NCBI GenBank assembly: GCA_008729055.1
Contig: SDUX01000008.1
Coordinates: 3,745,756-3,809,755, forward strand
Length of the DNA stretch: 64,000 bases
Source: Pyropia haitanensis
Lineage: Eukaryota > Rhodophyta > Bangiophyceae > Bangiales > Bangiaceae
Direction: 5' to 3'
The number at the start of each line of letters is the position of its first letter. The stretch's first letter is position 1. The position numbers and the translations under genes were made by a program. The notes beneath the pieces are model-generated. The model saw only the letters and a list, made by a program, of their open reading frames with translations. It searched no databases and was not told the origin of the DNA. Positions 20,287-30,567 of this stretch are shown here, piece after piece.

Positions 20287-21681
20287 ATGGTGTACATCCC
20301 CCCCCACTTTATCGCCGAGTGGCGCGAGGCCCGCAAGGCGTCGCTCTTCTCCTCGGCGGGGTGGTGGCTCAACCGGTGGCCCGCCCTCGGCTGGGCCGAG
20401 ACCATCCTCAAGGCCATTGCCTGGACGTACGCGCCGTACGTGGCGCTCGTGCCGCCCGCCGCGGGCGCGCCGTCTGTGTTCCTCACCGCCCCGGCCGACG
20501 CGGCGGCAACGGCGGCGGGGGCGGCCGCGTCCACCACCGCCGCCGCCGCCGCTGGGGGGTCGTCCGCCGCGGCCGCGGCGGCGGCCGCGGCGGCCGCCGC
20601 GGCGGCCGCCCCCCCCCGGTCGTTTTCCGCGGCGCTGGCGGCGGCGCCCGGCTTTGCCGGCGACGCCGCCTTTGCGCTGCAGACGGGCGTCATGACCGCC
20701 GCGGCGGCGCTCATCCTCGCCGCCATCATTGACCGGCTCGTCTACCGGGAGGTCATCTCGGCCATCTTTGTGGTGCCCAACAGCTGGGCGCACGTGGTCG
20801 TCGCCGCGTCGATGGTGCGGGGGGGCGGGGGGGGGTCGACGCCGCCGCCCTGCGCGGGTTTTGCTGGTGGATGCTCGCGGGGGACCTGGTCAAGCTGGTG
20901 TTTTTTGCGGTCCACGACTTTGACATCATCGCCGTGGCGAAATACGTGCGTTGGGTGGGGCGGGTGCTCGTGGGGGGGGCCGCGAGGGAGGTTGGGGGGG
21001 GGGGGGGGGGGAGCGGGGGGGGGGTGGACTGTACCGGGCACAGGCGGGGGGAGTGCACACCACGAGGTGATGGCTGCGGGTCGCGTCGCGGGGGGGGCGT
21101 CCCCCGCCGTGTGCCCCCGGGGTATGATGGGTGAGGGACGGTGGCGGCCGCCGCGGGCGGCCTGGCCGTGGCTGTTCGCAGCGGGCGCGTATCGCTGGTG
21201 CGTCGCGCCGCCTGTGGCGCGCCACGCGGTGGGAGCGGCCGGCAGCTGCGGGCGCCTGCACCACCCGCTTTACCCCGGCCGCCGCGTGGTGGCTGCCGCC
21301 GTTTCTCCCTCACGGTTGCTGGTGTCCCAGGCTGACCTGTATGCCCTCCCCCTCGCTTTGTTTCTCTGGGTGTGCCTTGACCCCCCTGCTGCTGTGGGTG
21401 TTTCTTGCCCGCGGCTGCCGGTCTCACCCCGCCGGTGCTTGGCTTTGGCGTCACCCTCCGCCCCCCCCCCCCCGCCCCCGCCTCCTTGGACCCCCGCCTG
21501 CGCACAGGTGCTGTACCTCCTCGTCTTTGCCTTTGCCATTGCGTACTCGGTGGTCCTCGCGCTCGACTACCGCGTCATTGACGCGGCCGCCGCGGCGGCC
21601 GCGTCTCGGCGGCTGCTGGCGTTTGCGGCCGGGCGGAGGAGTTGGCTGGGGTGGGGGGGGGGGGGGGCGCCCGCCCCGTAA
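20287..21681 (+). CDS. Multipass membrane protein of unknown function (two exons, frame change at a G run)
   Basis: Starts at ATG 20287 (MVYIPPHFIAEWREARKASL) after a poly-C leader. Hydrophobic segments: near ILKAIAWTYAPYVALV, GVMTAAAALILAAIIDRLVY and VISAIFVVPNSWAHVVVAAS. After the G7CG9 run at 20819-20835 the coding frame continues one frame over (AALRGFCWWMLAGDLVKLVF, then DFDIIAVAKY). A donor gtgcgt at 20946 and acceptor gcgcacag before 21508 join it in phase 0 to VLYLLVFAFAIAYSVVLALD, then YRVID and a short Ala/Gly tail. The regained hydrophobic segments on both sides argue that the frame change is not a real gene break. An internal Ala-rich insert of about 40 residues is present. I do not recognise the family. 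Confidence 0.6.
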   Translation: MVYIPPHFIAEWREARKASLFSSAGWWLNRWPALGWAETILKAIAWTYAPYVALVPPAAGAPSVFLTAPADAAATAAGAAASTTAAAAAGGSSAAAAAAAAAAAAAAAPPRSFSAALAAAPGFAGDAAFALQTGVMTAAAALILAAIIDRLVYREVISAIFVVPNSWAHVVVAASMVRGGGGGSTPPPCAGFAGGCSRGTWSSWCFLRSTTLTSSPWRNTCVGWGGCSWGGPRGRLGGGGGGAGGGWTVPGTGGGSAHHEVMAAGRVAGGASPAVCPRGMMGEGRWRPPRAAWPWLFAAGAYRWCVAPPVARHAVGAAGSCGRLHHPLYPGRRVVAAAVSPSRLLVSQADLYALPLALFLWVCLDPPAAVGVSCPRLPVSPRRCLALASPSAPPPPPPPPWTPACAQVLYLLVFAFAIAYSVVLALDYRVIDAAAAAAASRRLLAFAAGRRSWLGWGGGGAPAP

Positions 21682-22504
21682 CGCGCGATGCGGGAGGGGG
21701 GGGGGGGGGGGGGGGGTGGAAGGGGGGGCGGGGGGGAGTCTGCTGCGGGAGCGCCGTCTGGGCGGGACTGATGGGCGCGGCGGGCACGGCGTCTACACCC
21801 GCCGCCGCGCCGCGCCGCCCGCCCGCCGCGCGTGTTCCCCCGTTGCCGCTTGGCCTGCCTGCGCCCGTCTGCGCTGTGGGGGTGGCTGGCTGGCGGCTGG
21901 GGGCGTGGCGCATCCGGCCGCGCAGCGCCCGACAGACAAGAAAACCGAAACCGCCGCGCGGGCGCTGCCCACCCGCCGCACGGCCGCGGCCGCCACGCCA
22001 AGCACTCCCGCCCGGACCGCCCGCCCCGGCGCCGCGTCCGCCGCCCATCCCGCCGCCCGCGGCTGCCGCCGCGCGGCGGCGCGGGGCGGGGGGCGTCTGT
22101 CCGCCCCCCCCCCCCCCGCCCCCCCCCCGCCCCCCCCCCCCCCCCAGCGGTCACCCCCCCCCCCCCCAAACCCCCACACCCCACACACCGGGCACCGGCC
22201 GAGCGCGTCGACGACCCCCCCCGCGCACCCGCCACACACCGCGTGGCCACACGCGCCGGCGGTGCCGCCGCCGCCCGTCGCGTGGAGCGGCCGGTGGCAG
22301 ACGCCACACCCGCCGGTGGGGGGCGCCGCCGGCGGGCCGCCGCCGCCGCCGCCGCCGCGGGTGCGGGTGGCGGCCGCCGCCGCGGCGGCGGCGGCGGCGG
22401 TGACCGCCGCGGCGAGCGCGTCGAGGCCGGCGAGGCTGGGCGGCGCGCCGGGTAGGGGGCGGCCGACCACCCGCGCGGCGCCACCGCCCCCACCGCCCCA
22501 CGAC

Positions 22505-22567
<63 letters not shown>

Positions 22568-22790
22568 CCGTCGCCGCCACCACCAGCACCACCCGCACTG
22601 CCACCGCCGCGGTCGCCCGCGGCGGGCGGTGGCGTCGCCAGCCGACGCGGCACGACCGGCGGCGGCACCCGCAGCGCGGACCCGCCGCCCACCGGCAGCA
22701 CCGCCGCGGTCACGGCCGGCGGCCGCCGCCTCGCCCCCCCCCCCCACTGCTGCTGCCGCTGCTGCTGCCGCTGCCGCTGCTGCTGCGGTC

Positions 22791-22830
<40 letters not shown>

Positions 22831-23211
22831 CCACCGCCGGCAGCACCCCCCCCCCCCCCCCCCCCGGCCGCCGCCGCGGCACCGACGGCGCCGCCGCCAC
22901 CCGCACCGCGGCGGCCACCGCCGCCGCCCGGCCGCGCATCGCGGCGGCGAGGCGGTCGACGGGCCCGCCCGGCGCGGTGGCGGGGCCGACCGCGGCGGCC
23001 ACCGCCGCCGCGGCGGCGGCGTAGGCCGCCAGCACCCCGTGGAGGGCGTCGGCGGAAGGCGTCGGCGGCAGCGCCTCGTCGGCGGCCGCGGCGGCGGCGG
23101 CGGCGTGGAGGACGAGGGGGGGGATGGGGGGGGTGAGCGACCGGGGGGGATGGGGGGGGGGGGGGGGGGGGGTGGGGGTGGGGGTGGGGGGGGGGGGGGG
23201 GGTGCCGTTGC

Positions 23212-23246
<35 letters not shown>

Positions 23247-25924
23247 CGGACCCCCGCCGCCCGCGCGGGAGGGGCGGCGGGCGGCGCCCAGTCGGCGCCC
23301 CACGGCACGACGCGAGCCGCCGCCGACGGACCGCCGCCGCCGCCGCCACCACCGCCGCCACCACCGCCGCCGTCCTGGCCGCCGCGCCCCGCCGGGCGCG
23401 GCACCCACCGCGGCGGCGTGACGCGCGGCGGCGCGGGGGGGCTCGGGGGGGGGGGGGCGCCGCGCGGCGACGCGGGCAGCCGCAGCGGCGGCGGCGGCGT
23501 CGGCGGCGGCGTGGCGCCGTCGCCGCCGTCGCCGCCGTCGCCGGCGGCGGTGGCCAGGGATGGCAGCCGCGGCGGCGACGGCGGGGACCACCCGTCGGCC
23601 GCCGCGTCACCCCCGCCCCTACCCCCACCTCCACCGCCACCCCCACCCCCACCCCCATCGCCACAGCCGCCACCGCCACCGCCGCTGCCGCCGCCGCCGC
23701 CGCTGCCGGCGGCGGCGGTGGCACGCAGCGGCGAGCCGGCAACGACGGCACCCCCCCCCCCCCCCCCCCCCCAACGAGCCCGACGATACCGACGATGGCG
23801 GCGGCGGGGGCGGCCCAAACGAGCCGACCGGCGCGGGCCAGGCTGGCGGCGGCGGCGGCGCTCCCCCCCCCCCCCCCCCACCCCCTCCCGCGGCGGCGTG
23901 CCGCCCGCGGGGGTGGTGGTGGCGGCGGCAGCGCCCACGCGCCACCCGCCGTGGCGGCCGCCCGCCGGCCGTGCCGTGCCCACCCCGTCGGCCACCCCGG
24001 CCGGTCCGCCGCCGCCGCCGCCGCGGCGCGCCGCCACTGGGGACCACGACGCGGAGCTGCCGCCACCGCTGCTGCTGCTGCCGCTGCGGCCGCCCCTGCT
24101 GCTACTGCTGCTGCTGCTGCTGCTGCGGCTGCCGCCGCCACCGCCGGCCCGCCGCACCCGCCACGCCGCGCGGCGGCCCGTGGCCACCACCGCCGCGGCG
24201 GCGGCACGGACGCGGCCGCCGCCGCCGCGGCGGCCGTCCCCGCCGCCGCGACGGCCGTCGGGCAGGCCGCCGTCGGTCGCCACTCCGCCGCCGCCCCGCG
24301 CTGCGGCTGCGGCTGCCACCGCCGCCGCCGTCGCCGTCGCCGCCGCGGCGGCCCGCCACTGTGGACGACGGGGCGGGCGGCGGGGCGGCGCGGCGGCGCG
24401 GTCGTCGACGGCCGGGGGGGGGGGGGGGGGGGGGGGGGAGGAGGAACCCCAGGGGGTGCTGCTCACCCGGCGACTGCCCATGTGGGCCATGCCCAGCCGC
24501 GTCCGACGCGCACGGGGGGGGGGGGGGGGGGTGACGCCGGTACCGCCGACCGTCGACGGCGGCGTCACCGCCCGGCAGCCCCCTCTCCCGCCTTGTCTAC
24601 CAGCGAGCGGGACGGGACGGGCGGCGCGCCACTCCCGGCCGGCAGCGGAGGAGCGCCGGCGACTTTTGGGTGGTCCTTTTTTTTCCGTCCCCGCGGCGGG
24701 CCAGCCTGGCACCGGCGGTCGCATGCCGCGCGCAGGGGGCGGGGGGGGGGGGGGGGAGGGGGGGGGGGCGCGGCTTGCCCCCCCAGCGGCCACCGCGTGC
24801 GGGCGTGCGGCACCCCCTCCCCCCCCCCCCCCCCAACCCCCCGCGGGCGCCCATCCAAGCGGCAGCACCGCCCGCATCGCCGCGCGCCGCCGCGCGCGCC
24901 GCGGCGAGCGCGCGCGCGCGTGGCGCGGCCGCCGCCGCGGCGCGGCCGTTTTGTCCGTTGCCGTAATACCCCCTCCCCCCCACCCCCCCCCCCCCTCCCC
25001 CCTCACCCGACGCACGGGCGGCTGACGCCGCCACGCGTCGCGCGCGGTGCTCTGCCTGGATTTTGCGTGCCGATGGGGAGGGGATCCCGTCGCGGCTGCC
25101 GCGGCCGTGGCCCGCGTCGACGCGGCCGGCGCGCCCTTTTGTTGGCTGCACGGACAGACGCACGCCGCCCCCCCCCCCCCCCCCGCCCCCCCGCCCGCGG
25201 GAGCAACAAAAAAAAAAAAAAAAAAAAAAAAAAAAGAAACCACACGGCGCGCCCCCCGCGCGTGCGCACGCCACACACACCCTGCTGCTCGTGCGCCGGC
25301 CGCGGGCGCCGTCTGTAGGGCCCGCGCGTGTGCGTCCCCCCCCGCGACGGCCTGGCGTTTTTTTATTATTTTTTTTTGGCGCCTACTCGACGGCGGCGGC
25401 CCCCCCCCCCCCCCCCCCCCCCCCGCGGGGCCCCCCCCCCGCGGGCGGGAAAGTACTCGCCCGCCGCGCCCGCCGCGCCGGCCGCGGCGAGCCGCAGCAG
25501 CGCGCCGACGCGGGCGGCACGGCCCGCGGTCGCCGCCGCCGCCGTTGCGGTCGCCGCGACCGCGGTTGCCAACTCGCCACCGCCACCACGGGCCCCCCCC
25601 CCCCCCCCACGCCGCCCTTGCCGCCAACGGGTGCGCCCGTAGCGGCGGCGACTGCCGCCACCGCCGGCGCCAGCCGCCGCCCCACCCCGCCGGCAGCTCG
25701 TACGCGGTGACCGCCGCCGCCGCCGCCGCCGCCGTGCGGCCGCCGCCGCCGCCGGCGCCACCAGCAGTGGTGGCCGCCGCCCCACCGCCCGTCGCGGCGG
25801 CCGCCGCCGCGTCGGCGGCGGCGGCGGTGGCGGCGGCGGCGAGGGCCGCTGCGGTGGCCCGCCGTACGCGGGGCGGGACGGCGGTACGGATGGAGGCGAG
25901 GCGGCTGGTCGCGGCGGCCGCACG

Positions 25925-25959
<35 letters not shown>

Positions 25960-26404
25960 GGTCGGGCGCGTCTGTTGGAAGGGGGGGGAGGGGTGGGGGG
26001 GGGGGGGGGGGGGAGGGAGACACGACAGAGACACGGGGGGAGAAGAGGGGGGGGGGGGGACCGCACGCCAACACAGGCGGGAGCGGGCGGCGGTGGGGGC
26101 GGCGGCGGCGGCGGCGGCGGTCAGTGGCGGGTCTGGCAGAGGCACGGCAGGGGGGGGACCCCGCCGGCGCTGGCGCAAACGCCCCGCGGCCGGCGCGCCA
26201 GCCACCGCGGGGAGGCACCACCCCCGCGGCGGGCTCACCCCCCGCAATGCCCGCGCGCACTCCCCCCCCCCCCCCCCCCCCGAAACCCCCTCCCCTCTCC
26301 ACGCCGTCGTCCGCTCCGCCGCCGGCCGCTCCGCCCCCCCCCCCCCCCCCCCCCCCCCACGCCTCCCGCCCGCCCGCCCATCCCCCCCCCCCCCCTCAAC
26401 GTAC
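21682..26404. repeat. Extreme low-complexity region rich in poly-G/poly-C and GCC/CTG repeats
   Basis: About 4.7 kb dominated by runs of 10 to 30 G or C (for example 21695-21717, 22106-22165, 23150-23240, 24415-24440, 26334-26359), long GCC repeats (22507-22567), a (CTG)12-13 tract at about 22792-22829 and other CTG-type tracts near 24105-24130. All six frames are open over long distances, so ORF length has no value as evidence here. Parts are exons and introns of the RING gene on the minus strand. Confidence 0.8.
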
Positions 26405-27084
26405 CCACCGGCAGCTCCTCTGGCAGCGCCAGCCGCAACGACCGGCGCACGTCCGCCATCGCGGTGGCCCAGTACGCGTCGAGCGCGGCGGCGGCGGCGG
26501 CAACGGCCGCCGCGACCGCCGCGTCGTCCGCCCCTGCCGCCCGTAGGCGGTCTGCGAGCGACGCGGTCGCGGCGGCGCCGGCGGTCGCGGCGAGCGACGC
26601 GAGCACCCCGACCGCCGCGGCGGAGCGGACGGGCACGCGGGCGAGGGTGGGCGGCCGGCGGGGGGGGGGGGGGGGCGCCGGGGGGGGGGGGTTTGGCAAC
26701 CCCGCCGTGGGGGGGGGGGGGGGGTGGCTGCTGCTGGTGTGGCGGCTGCTGCGGCTGCGTGTCTGGCTCGTCATGGTGGTAGCCAGGGGGGGGGGAGGGG
26801 GGGGGGGGGGGGGGGGTGTCGTCCGTGGAAGCGGGAGCGGCGGACGACGTGGGGGATGCCCGATGGAAGACAGGTGCCACAGGGGGGAGGGAGGGGGGGA
26901 TGGGAAAGGCAAGGAGGGTCACTACCAAGACGCACACGGCACGAGCAAGGGGCAGGCGGGGTTTGGGAGGGCGGTTGGTGACAGCGGCGGGAGGAGGATG
27001 GAGCGCCCACGTCTCGGGGCGAGTGGCAGCAAGAGCGACGGAGAGAGGGCGCCGGCTCCAGAGGGCGCGCGCGGGTGCGTTCAA
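22183..27084 (-). CDS. RING-finger protein gene, multi-exon, frame-disrupted (approximate extent)
   Basis: The firm part is a RING-HC domain at 22183-22308: C-x2-C-x15-C-x-H-x2-C-x2-C-x10-C-x2-C (start CGVCHRPLHATGGGG, end GRCPVC), a zinc-binding fold of E3 ubiquitin ligases. The 5' exon is suggested by an ATG at 27084 with a hydrophobic anchor (LARAVCVLVVTLLAF) and, after a frame change in poly-C/G, helical sequence ending LALPEELPVG. A donor (gtacgttgag, exon end 26405) and an acceptor (cttccaacag, exon start 25971) join in phase to DAPDPAAAA. Further Ala-rich helical stretches and a hydrophobic LVWAAPAAAIVGIVGLVG segment (about 23760-23840) lie between. The full exon structure cannot be resolved because of repeated frame changes at homopolymers. 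Confidence 0.45.
25208..25235 (+). repeat. A28 homopolymer
   Basis: Twenty-eight consecutive A residues within very GC-rich DNA. No retrocopy, target duplication or poly(A) signal is evident next to it. Confidence 0.9.
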
Positions 27085-28803
27085 ATTTCAAAATCTTGCA
27101 ACCCATGGACCCCCGTTCGCTGCCACCATTCCTCTGTGGGGTCCCACATTCCCCATCTTTATCAAACTCCTGAAATGTGCCCTTTGGACCGTGCCGACTC
27201 CTGTACATCACTCTCCAAGTACTCGAGTTTCCGTAAAGTCCAAAGGTCCACGTCACCCTGCCGGTGGAGCGGCCGCCGTCTTTCGACCACCGTCAAATTT
27301 TTTTGTCCGAGCCGCGTGCGCGCAGTGTCAGGCCGGGCCCCGCGGCGACGGCTGCGGGATGACCCGCGGGTCCTCCCCCGCCGGCGGAACTATGGACGTG
27401 CCAGCTGGCATCAGCAGTGTAGGCAGCCGCCGCCGCCGACGCCGCTGGCTCGTCGCGTCGCGGGCAGCAGACACGCCCTGCGCCCTAGGCGCGGTGGTCG
27501 CGACGGTCGACCCGCCGGTCGATCCGCGGGCGTCTGTGTGCCCAGCAGGGCGCGCCCGGGGGGGGGCGCCCTACAGGCGATGGGCCGTGCGGCAGCTTGA
27601 TCTTTGTTGACCAGGGTTTGGCCGCTGGTGCCGCTGCCGTACCGCGCGGCCCGTCAGCCGCCGCGATGGTGCCAGCCCACCGCAGCCGATGATGGCGGCA
27701 CGCCTCTGGGGCGTGCCTACCACCTGCCAGTCGGGACCAATGGGCGCGCCCAGCAGTAGGGCTGTGCTCTGGCAGCATCTCCCAGCCGCCGACATACCAA
27801 TAGATGTGCATCCTCCACGCTCTGTCGAGGAGGCGGAGAAACCGGGATGGTCTGCCGTTTGTGGGCGAGAGGAGGGTGGGGAGTGGGGAGGGTGGGGAGT
27901 AAGGGCGGCGCTGTCCCTGGCTGCCAAGTCATCGAACGCCTTGGCATGGCACCAGCGACCGGCCATGGCCGAGGCCACCCCTGGGTCGACCTGGCATGGC
28001 GACAGCCAGGGGGCATCCGCCCATCCCGCCTGTTGTGCGCTTGCATCGGTGGACACCGCGGGCGGGGATGCGCCGCGGCGGTGAGCAGCGCGGCACGTCG
28101 CGGTGCGAGCTTTGCACTCGCCCCGTCAGCACACGGTGCCCGGCCACCGCCCCGCACCAACGTCCGCGCGCGTGTCCGACCGTAGCGACTGTCACGGCCG
28201 CTACGGCGGCGCCGCCCTGACACCCGCCGGCCGCGACCTGCTCTTCCGGCGCCTACCGCCCCCCCGCGCCGCGACAGCGCACACCGCGCTGCCGATTCGG
28301 CCCCGCCTTTTTGGGGGCTTCTCCCCCCGCGTGCTCGCTCGCCACCCCTGACGACGTGGCCGCGCCTGCACCCTGCCGGATTGCCTCGCTTGGGCGCCGT
28401 CTCCGGCGTAGCGGCGCGCTGGCGGGGGTGACTCGCCGCCGCCGGTCGGGGAGCGTCAGGGGCCCTGCCGGCTATTGTCAGGGGGCCCAAGTACACGCCG
28501 TTTCTGCGATGGTTGTCAGGCGAAACTCTGGGTCCGCCCGCCGCGGGTGCGGCGGGCGTCAGGTGGGACCCCGGGGCGGGGTCGTGGCCGCCGCGGTACC
28601 GCCTTTGGCTAGCTGGCGCTGTGCTGCGGGTGGCGTGGCGGGGGCAGCGCGGAGGGGAGGGGGGGATGTGTGCCCCGGCGATCCCTTCCGACGACTATTC
28701 TGCGCCTCCATGGCAGGTGCCCCCCACCCACTGCCATAGCCGCCGTGTGGCACACCCCCTTTCAGCACCGCGCGGGAACCGCCCGCGTTTGCTGCCGGGA
28801 GGG
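27085..28803. other. Intergenic, no gene seen
   Basis: About 1.7 kb of mixed composition, with a less GC-rich start (27080-27310) and then ordinary GC-rich DNA. Open frames have no recognisable domains, signal peptides or splice logic. The last part is the promoter of the Asn-rich protein gene. Confidence 0.4.
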
Positions 28804-28810
28804 TATAAAG
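28804..28810 (+). promoter_or_regulatory. TATA box of the Asn-rich secreted protein gene
   Basis: The sequence TATAAAG lies about 190 bp before the ATG at 28996, inside an otherwise GC-rich promoter and followed by a CT-rich leader. The two related genes at 60,035 and 62,961 have TATATATA at similar distances. Confidence 0.7.
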
Positions 28811-28995
28811 ACGGGCGCGGTCGCGCTGTTCGGTCTCCACCTTTCTGCTCCCCATCTGCAACCCACCGCCTACACACCCACCCGCCTACGCACGCCTTCT
28901 CCACCTTCTCTCTCACCCTCTCTTTCCGCCTGCCCCCTTCCGCCCTACCACCTCGTCCCTCTCCCGTCGCGGCCGTCGCCCTCTCCTCTCCCGCC

Positions 28996-29158
28996 ATGGG
29001 TTTCTTCAAGACCGTTGTGGCCGCCTCGGCCGCGACCGCGCTCGTGGCCTCTGCCGCGGCCATGCCGACCTCAGTGCACTCTTCGACCCGCGAGCACGTC
29101 AAGTACGTGCCGTGCTACTACGGCTACAAGGAGGGCTACGCGTTTGGCTTCTACGACT

Positions 29159-29228
<70 letters not shown>

Positions 29229-29340
29229 CGCGCTCAACCAGGTGTCTCGCCGCTCGTCGGAGGACAAGTTCGGCAACGGGTACGCGGCTGGGTACGCGTT
29301 TGGCTTCGAGAACGCCAACAACAACAACAACAACAACAAT

Positions 29341-29381
<41 letters not shown>

Positions 29382-29488
29382 CCAGCAGAACAACCTGCAG
29401 CACTCGTCGCGTACTTCGAAGGACCGCAAGTTCTGCTACTACAAGGTGCACTACAACGTGTTCAACAACGACAACAACGACAACAATG

Positions 29489-29546
<58 letters not shown>

Positions 29547-29574
29547 CCAGCAGAACAACAACCGCCGCAAGTGA
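28996..29574 (+). CDS. Asn-rich secreted protein, copy 1
   Basis: A 192-residue protein. A signal peptide (MGFFKTVVAASAATALVASA, cleavage likely near AMPTS) is followed by a conserved block VKYVPCYYGYKEGYAFGFYD, an Asn tract of about 22, a middle block with GYAAGYAFGFENA, a second Asn tract of about 23, QQNNLQHSSRTSKDRKFCYY and KVHYNVF, a third Asn-rich tract with DNN units, and a basic end NRRK. Asn is coded almost only by AAC with rare AAT, so the DNA is (AAC)n microsatellite. Two close relatives are at 60,035-60,652 and 62,961-63,563. Family and function are unknown; a structural extracellular or cell-wall role is a guess from the signal peptide, low complexity and strong TATA box. Confidence 0.85.
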
Positions 29575-29731
29575 GCATCGCAAGAGCGCCGTCGATCCGC
29601 TGGCGGCAGGGCTGTTTGGTGACGTACTGAGGCTGCTTGGCGACGTACTGCCGCTGTAGCATCCAATGACTGTGATAGTGTAGAGCTCTCGTTGATATTG
29701 TTGCGGGTGTGACCCCTACTAAATGCTTTCT

Positions 29732-29755
29732 GAGGGGTGAGGCGTCTCACCCCTC
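29732..29755 (+). other. Perfect 10-bp stem-loop downstream of the Asn-rich gene
   Basis: GAGGGGTGAG, loop GCGT, CTCACCCCTC: a perfect inverted repeat 157 bp after the stop codon. It could fold in the 3' UTR or mark transcript end processing; no role is shown by sequence alone. Confidence 0.6.
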
Positions 29756-30471
29756 CTCGATGTGTCCCTCTGTTTCCTCCCAGAGCGCGTGACAACCGCC
29801 GACTTGTCGCGCCACCGACTTGCACTTCATGGACACGCGGATCCCTCATCTGGCGGACCCCAATCCACGCCAGCCGTCGTCCGGCGACATGCCACCACCC
29901 CACCGTAGCAGCCCTCCCTTCCGACCAACCCGCGTGCCGAGCGTTTGTCATGAATCCCTCACGTCTCTTCAAACCCTCTTTCTTATCTTCCATCTCCCAG
30001 ACGGGGTCCTCCTAGTTCATCCGTCCAGGGTGGACCCGCGGGATACGAAAGTCGGACGCGGCACTGCAGTCCACAGTTGTGTCTGTGGTTGAATCTCTGC
30101 CAACTCTTCCCCCCCCCTCCCCACCCTCTTCATCTGTCATGCCGCACGTCTTCACACAGTCCACGGTGCTACCGCTCGGCGCACACCCCGTGGAGCAGTG
30201 CGCAATCGCCACGGGCGCCGTCGGGGCAAGAAGTGGGACGGCGACGTCGGCCAGCCAAGTTGACATCGAGGCCGAACCCCCGTATCACCCCAGTGTTGTG
30301 GAAGCGCTCCATTCTGGTAGCCGTCACGGTCGGGAAGCGCGGTCGGGAAGCGAGGTCGAGAAGCGCGGTCGGAACGCGCGAGAAATCTGCGGAAGCAAAA
30401 CTGCTTCGAGGACATACAACTGAATATAATAGTTTTGGAGACCCTCTTCGGCAACCAGTTGAGAGCCGCAT
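29756..30471. other. Intergenic
   Basis: Ordinary spacer. It has a short direct repetition of cggtcgggaagcg-like units near 30326-30375. No gene seen. Confidence 0.35.
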
Positions 30472-30555
30472 AGCTTCATAGCGCAGTGGTAGCGCGCTGG
30501 GCCCATAACCCAGAGGTCGGTAGATCGAAGCGTGACGAGAGACTACCTGAAGCTA
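30472..30555 (+). tRNA. Initiator tRNA-Met(CAU) with a 12-nt insertion in the T-loop
   Basis: Reads as a eukaryotic initiator tRNA: acceptor AGCTTCA paired with TGAAGCT, first base A, D-stem GCGC/GCGC, anticodon arm CTGGG-CCCATAA-CCCAG (CAT at 30504-30506), variable AGGTC, T-stem GGTAG/CTACC. The T-loop has ATCGAA, then GCGTGACGAGAG (30530-30541), then A. Removing those 12 bases leaves ATCGAAA and a normal 72-nt molecule including discriminator A. A T5 run follows at 30563-30567. The second copy (58540-58623) has an insertion of equal length at the same site but of different sequence, which argues for a tiny intron rather than random damage. Confidence 0.88.
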
Positions 30556-30562
30556 GGCTCAA

Positions 30563-30567
30563 TTTTT
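30563..30567 (+). terminator. RNA polymerase III T5 terminator of the initiator tRNA
   Basis: Five T residues eight bases after the tRNA discriminator base, in the sense strand, as expected for Pol III termination. Confidence 0.7.

Noticed and set aside
25208..25235. Poly-A run as the tail of a retroposed gene
   Set aside because: No retrocopy, signal sequence or target duplication is seen next to it; the region is full of homopolymers of other bases.
21131..25318. A 1,395-codon plus-strand open frame
   Set aside because: It is made of Pro/Gly/Ala/Arg low complexity from GCC and poly-G/C repeats, with no domain; the minus strand has the RING motif and splice-consistent exons.
27100..27300. 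Possible inverted repeat around ctttggacc/gtccaaagg
   Set aside because: The match is limited to about nine bases and the flanks do not pair.
29160..29550. Regular AAC arrays considered as CRISPR-like or satellite repeats
   Set aside because: They are in-frame codon repeats within a protein with conserved flanking blocks; there are no spacers.
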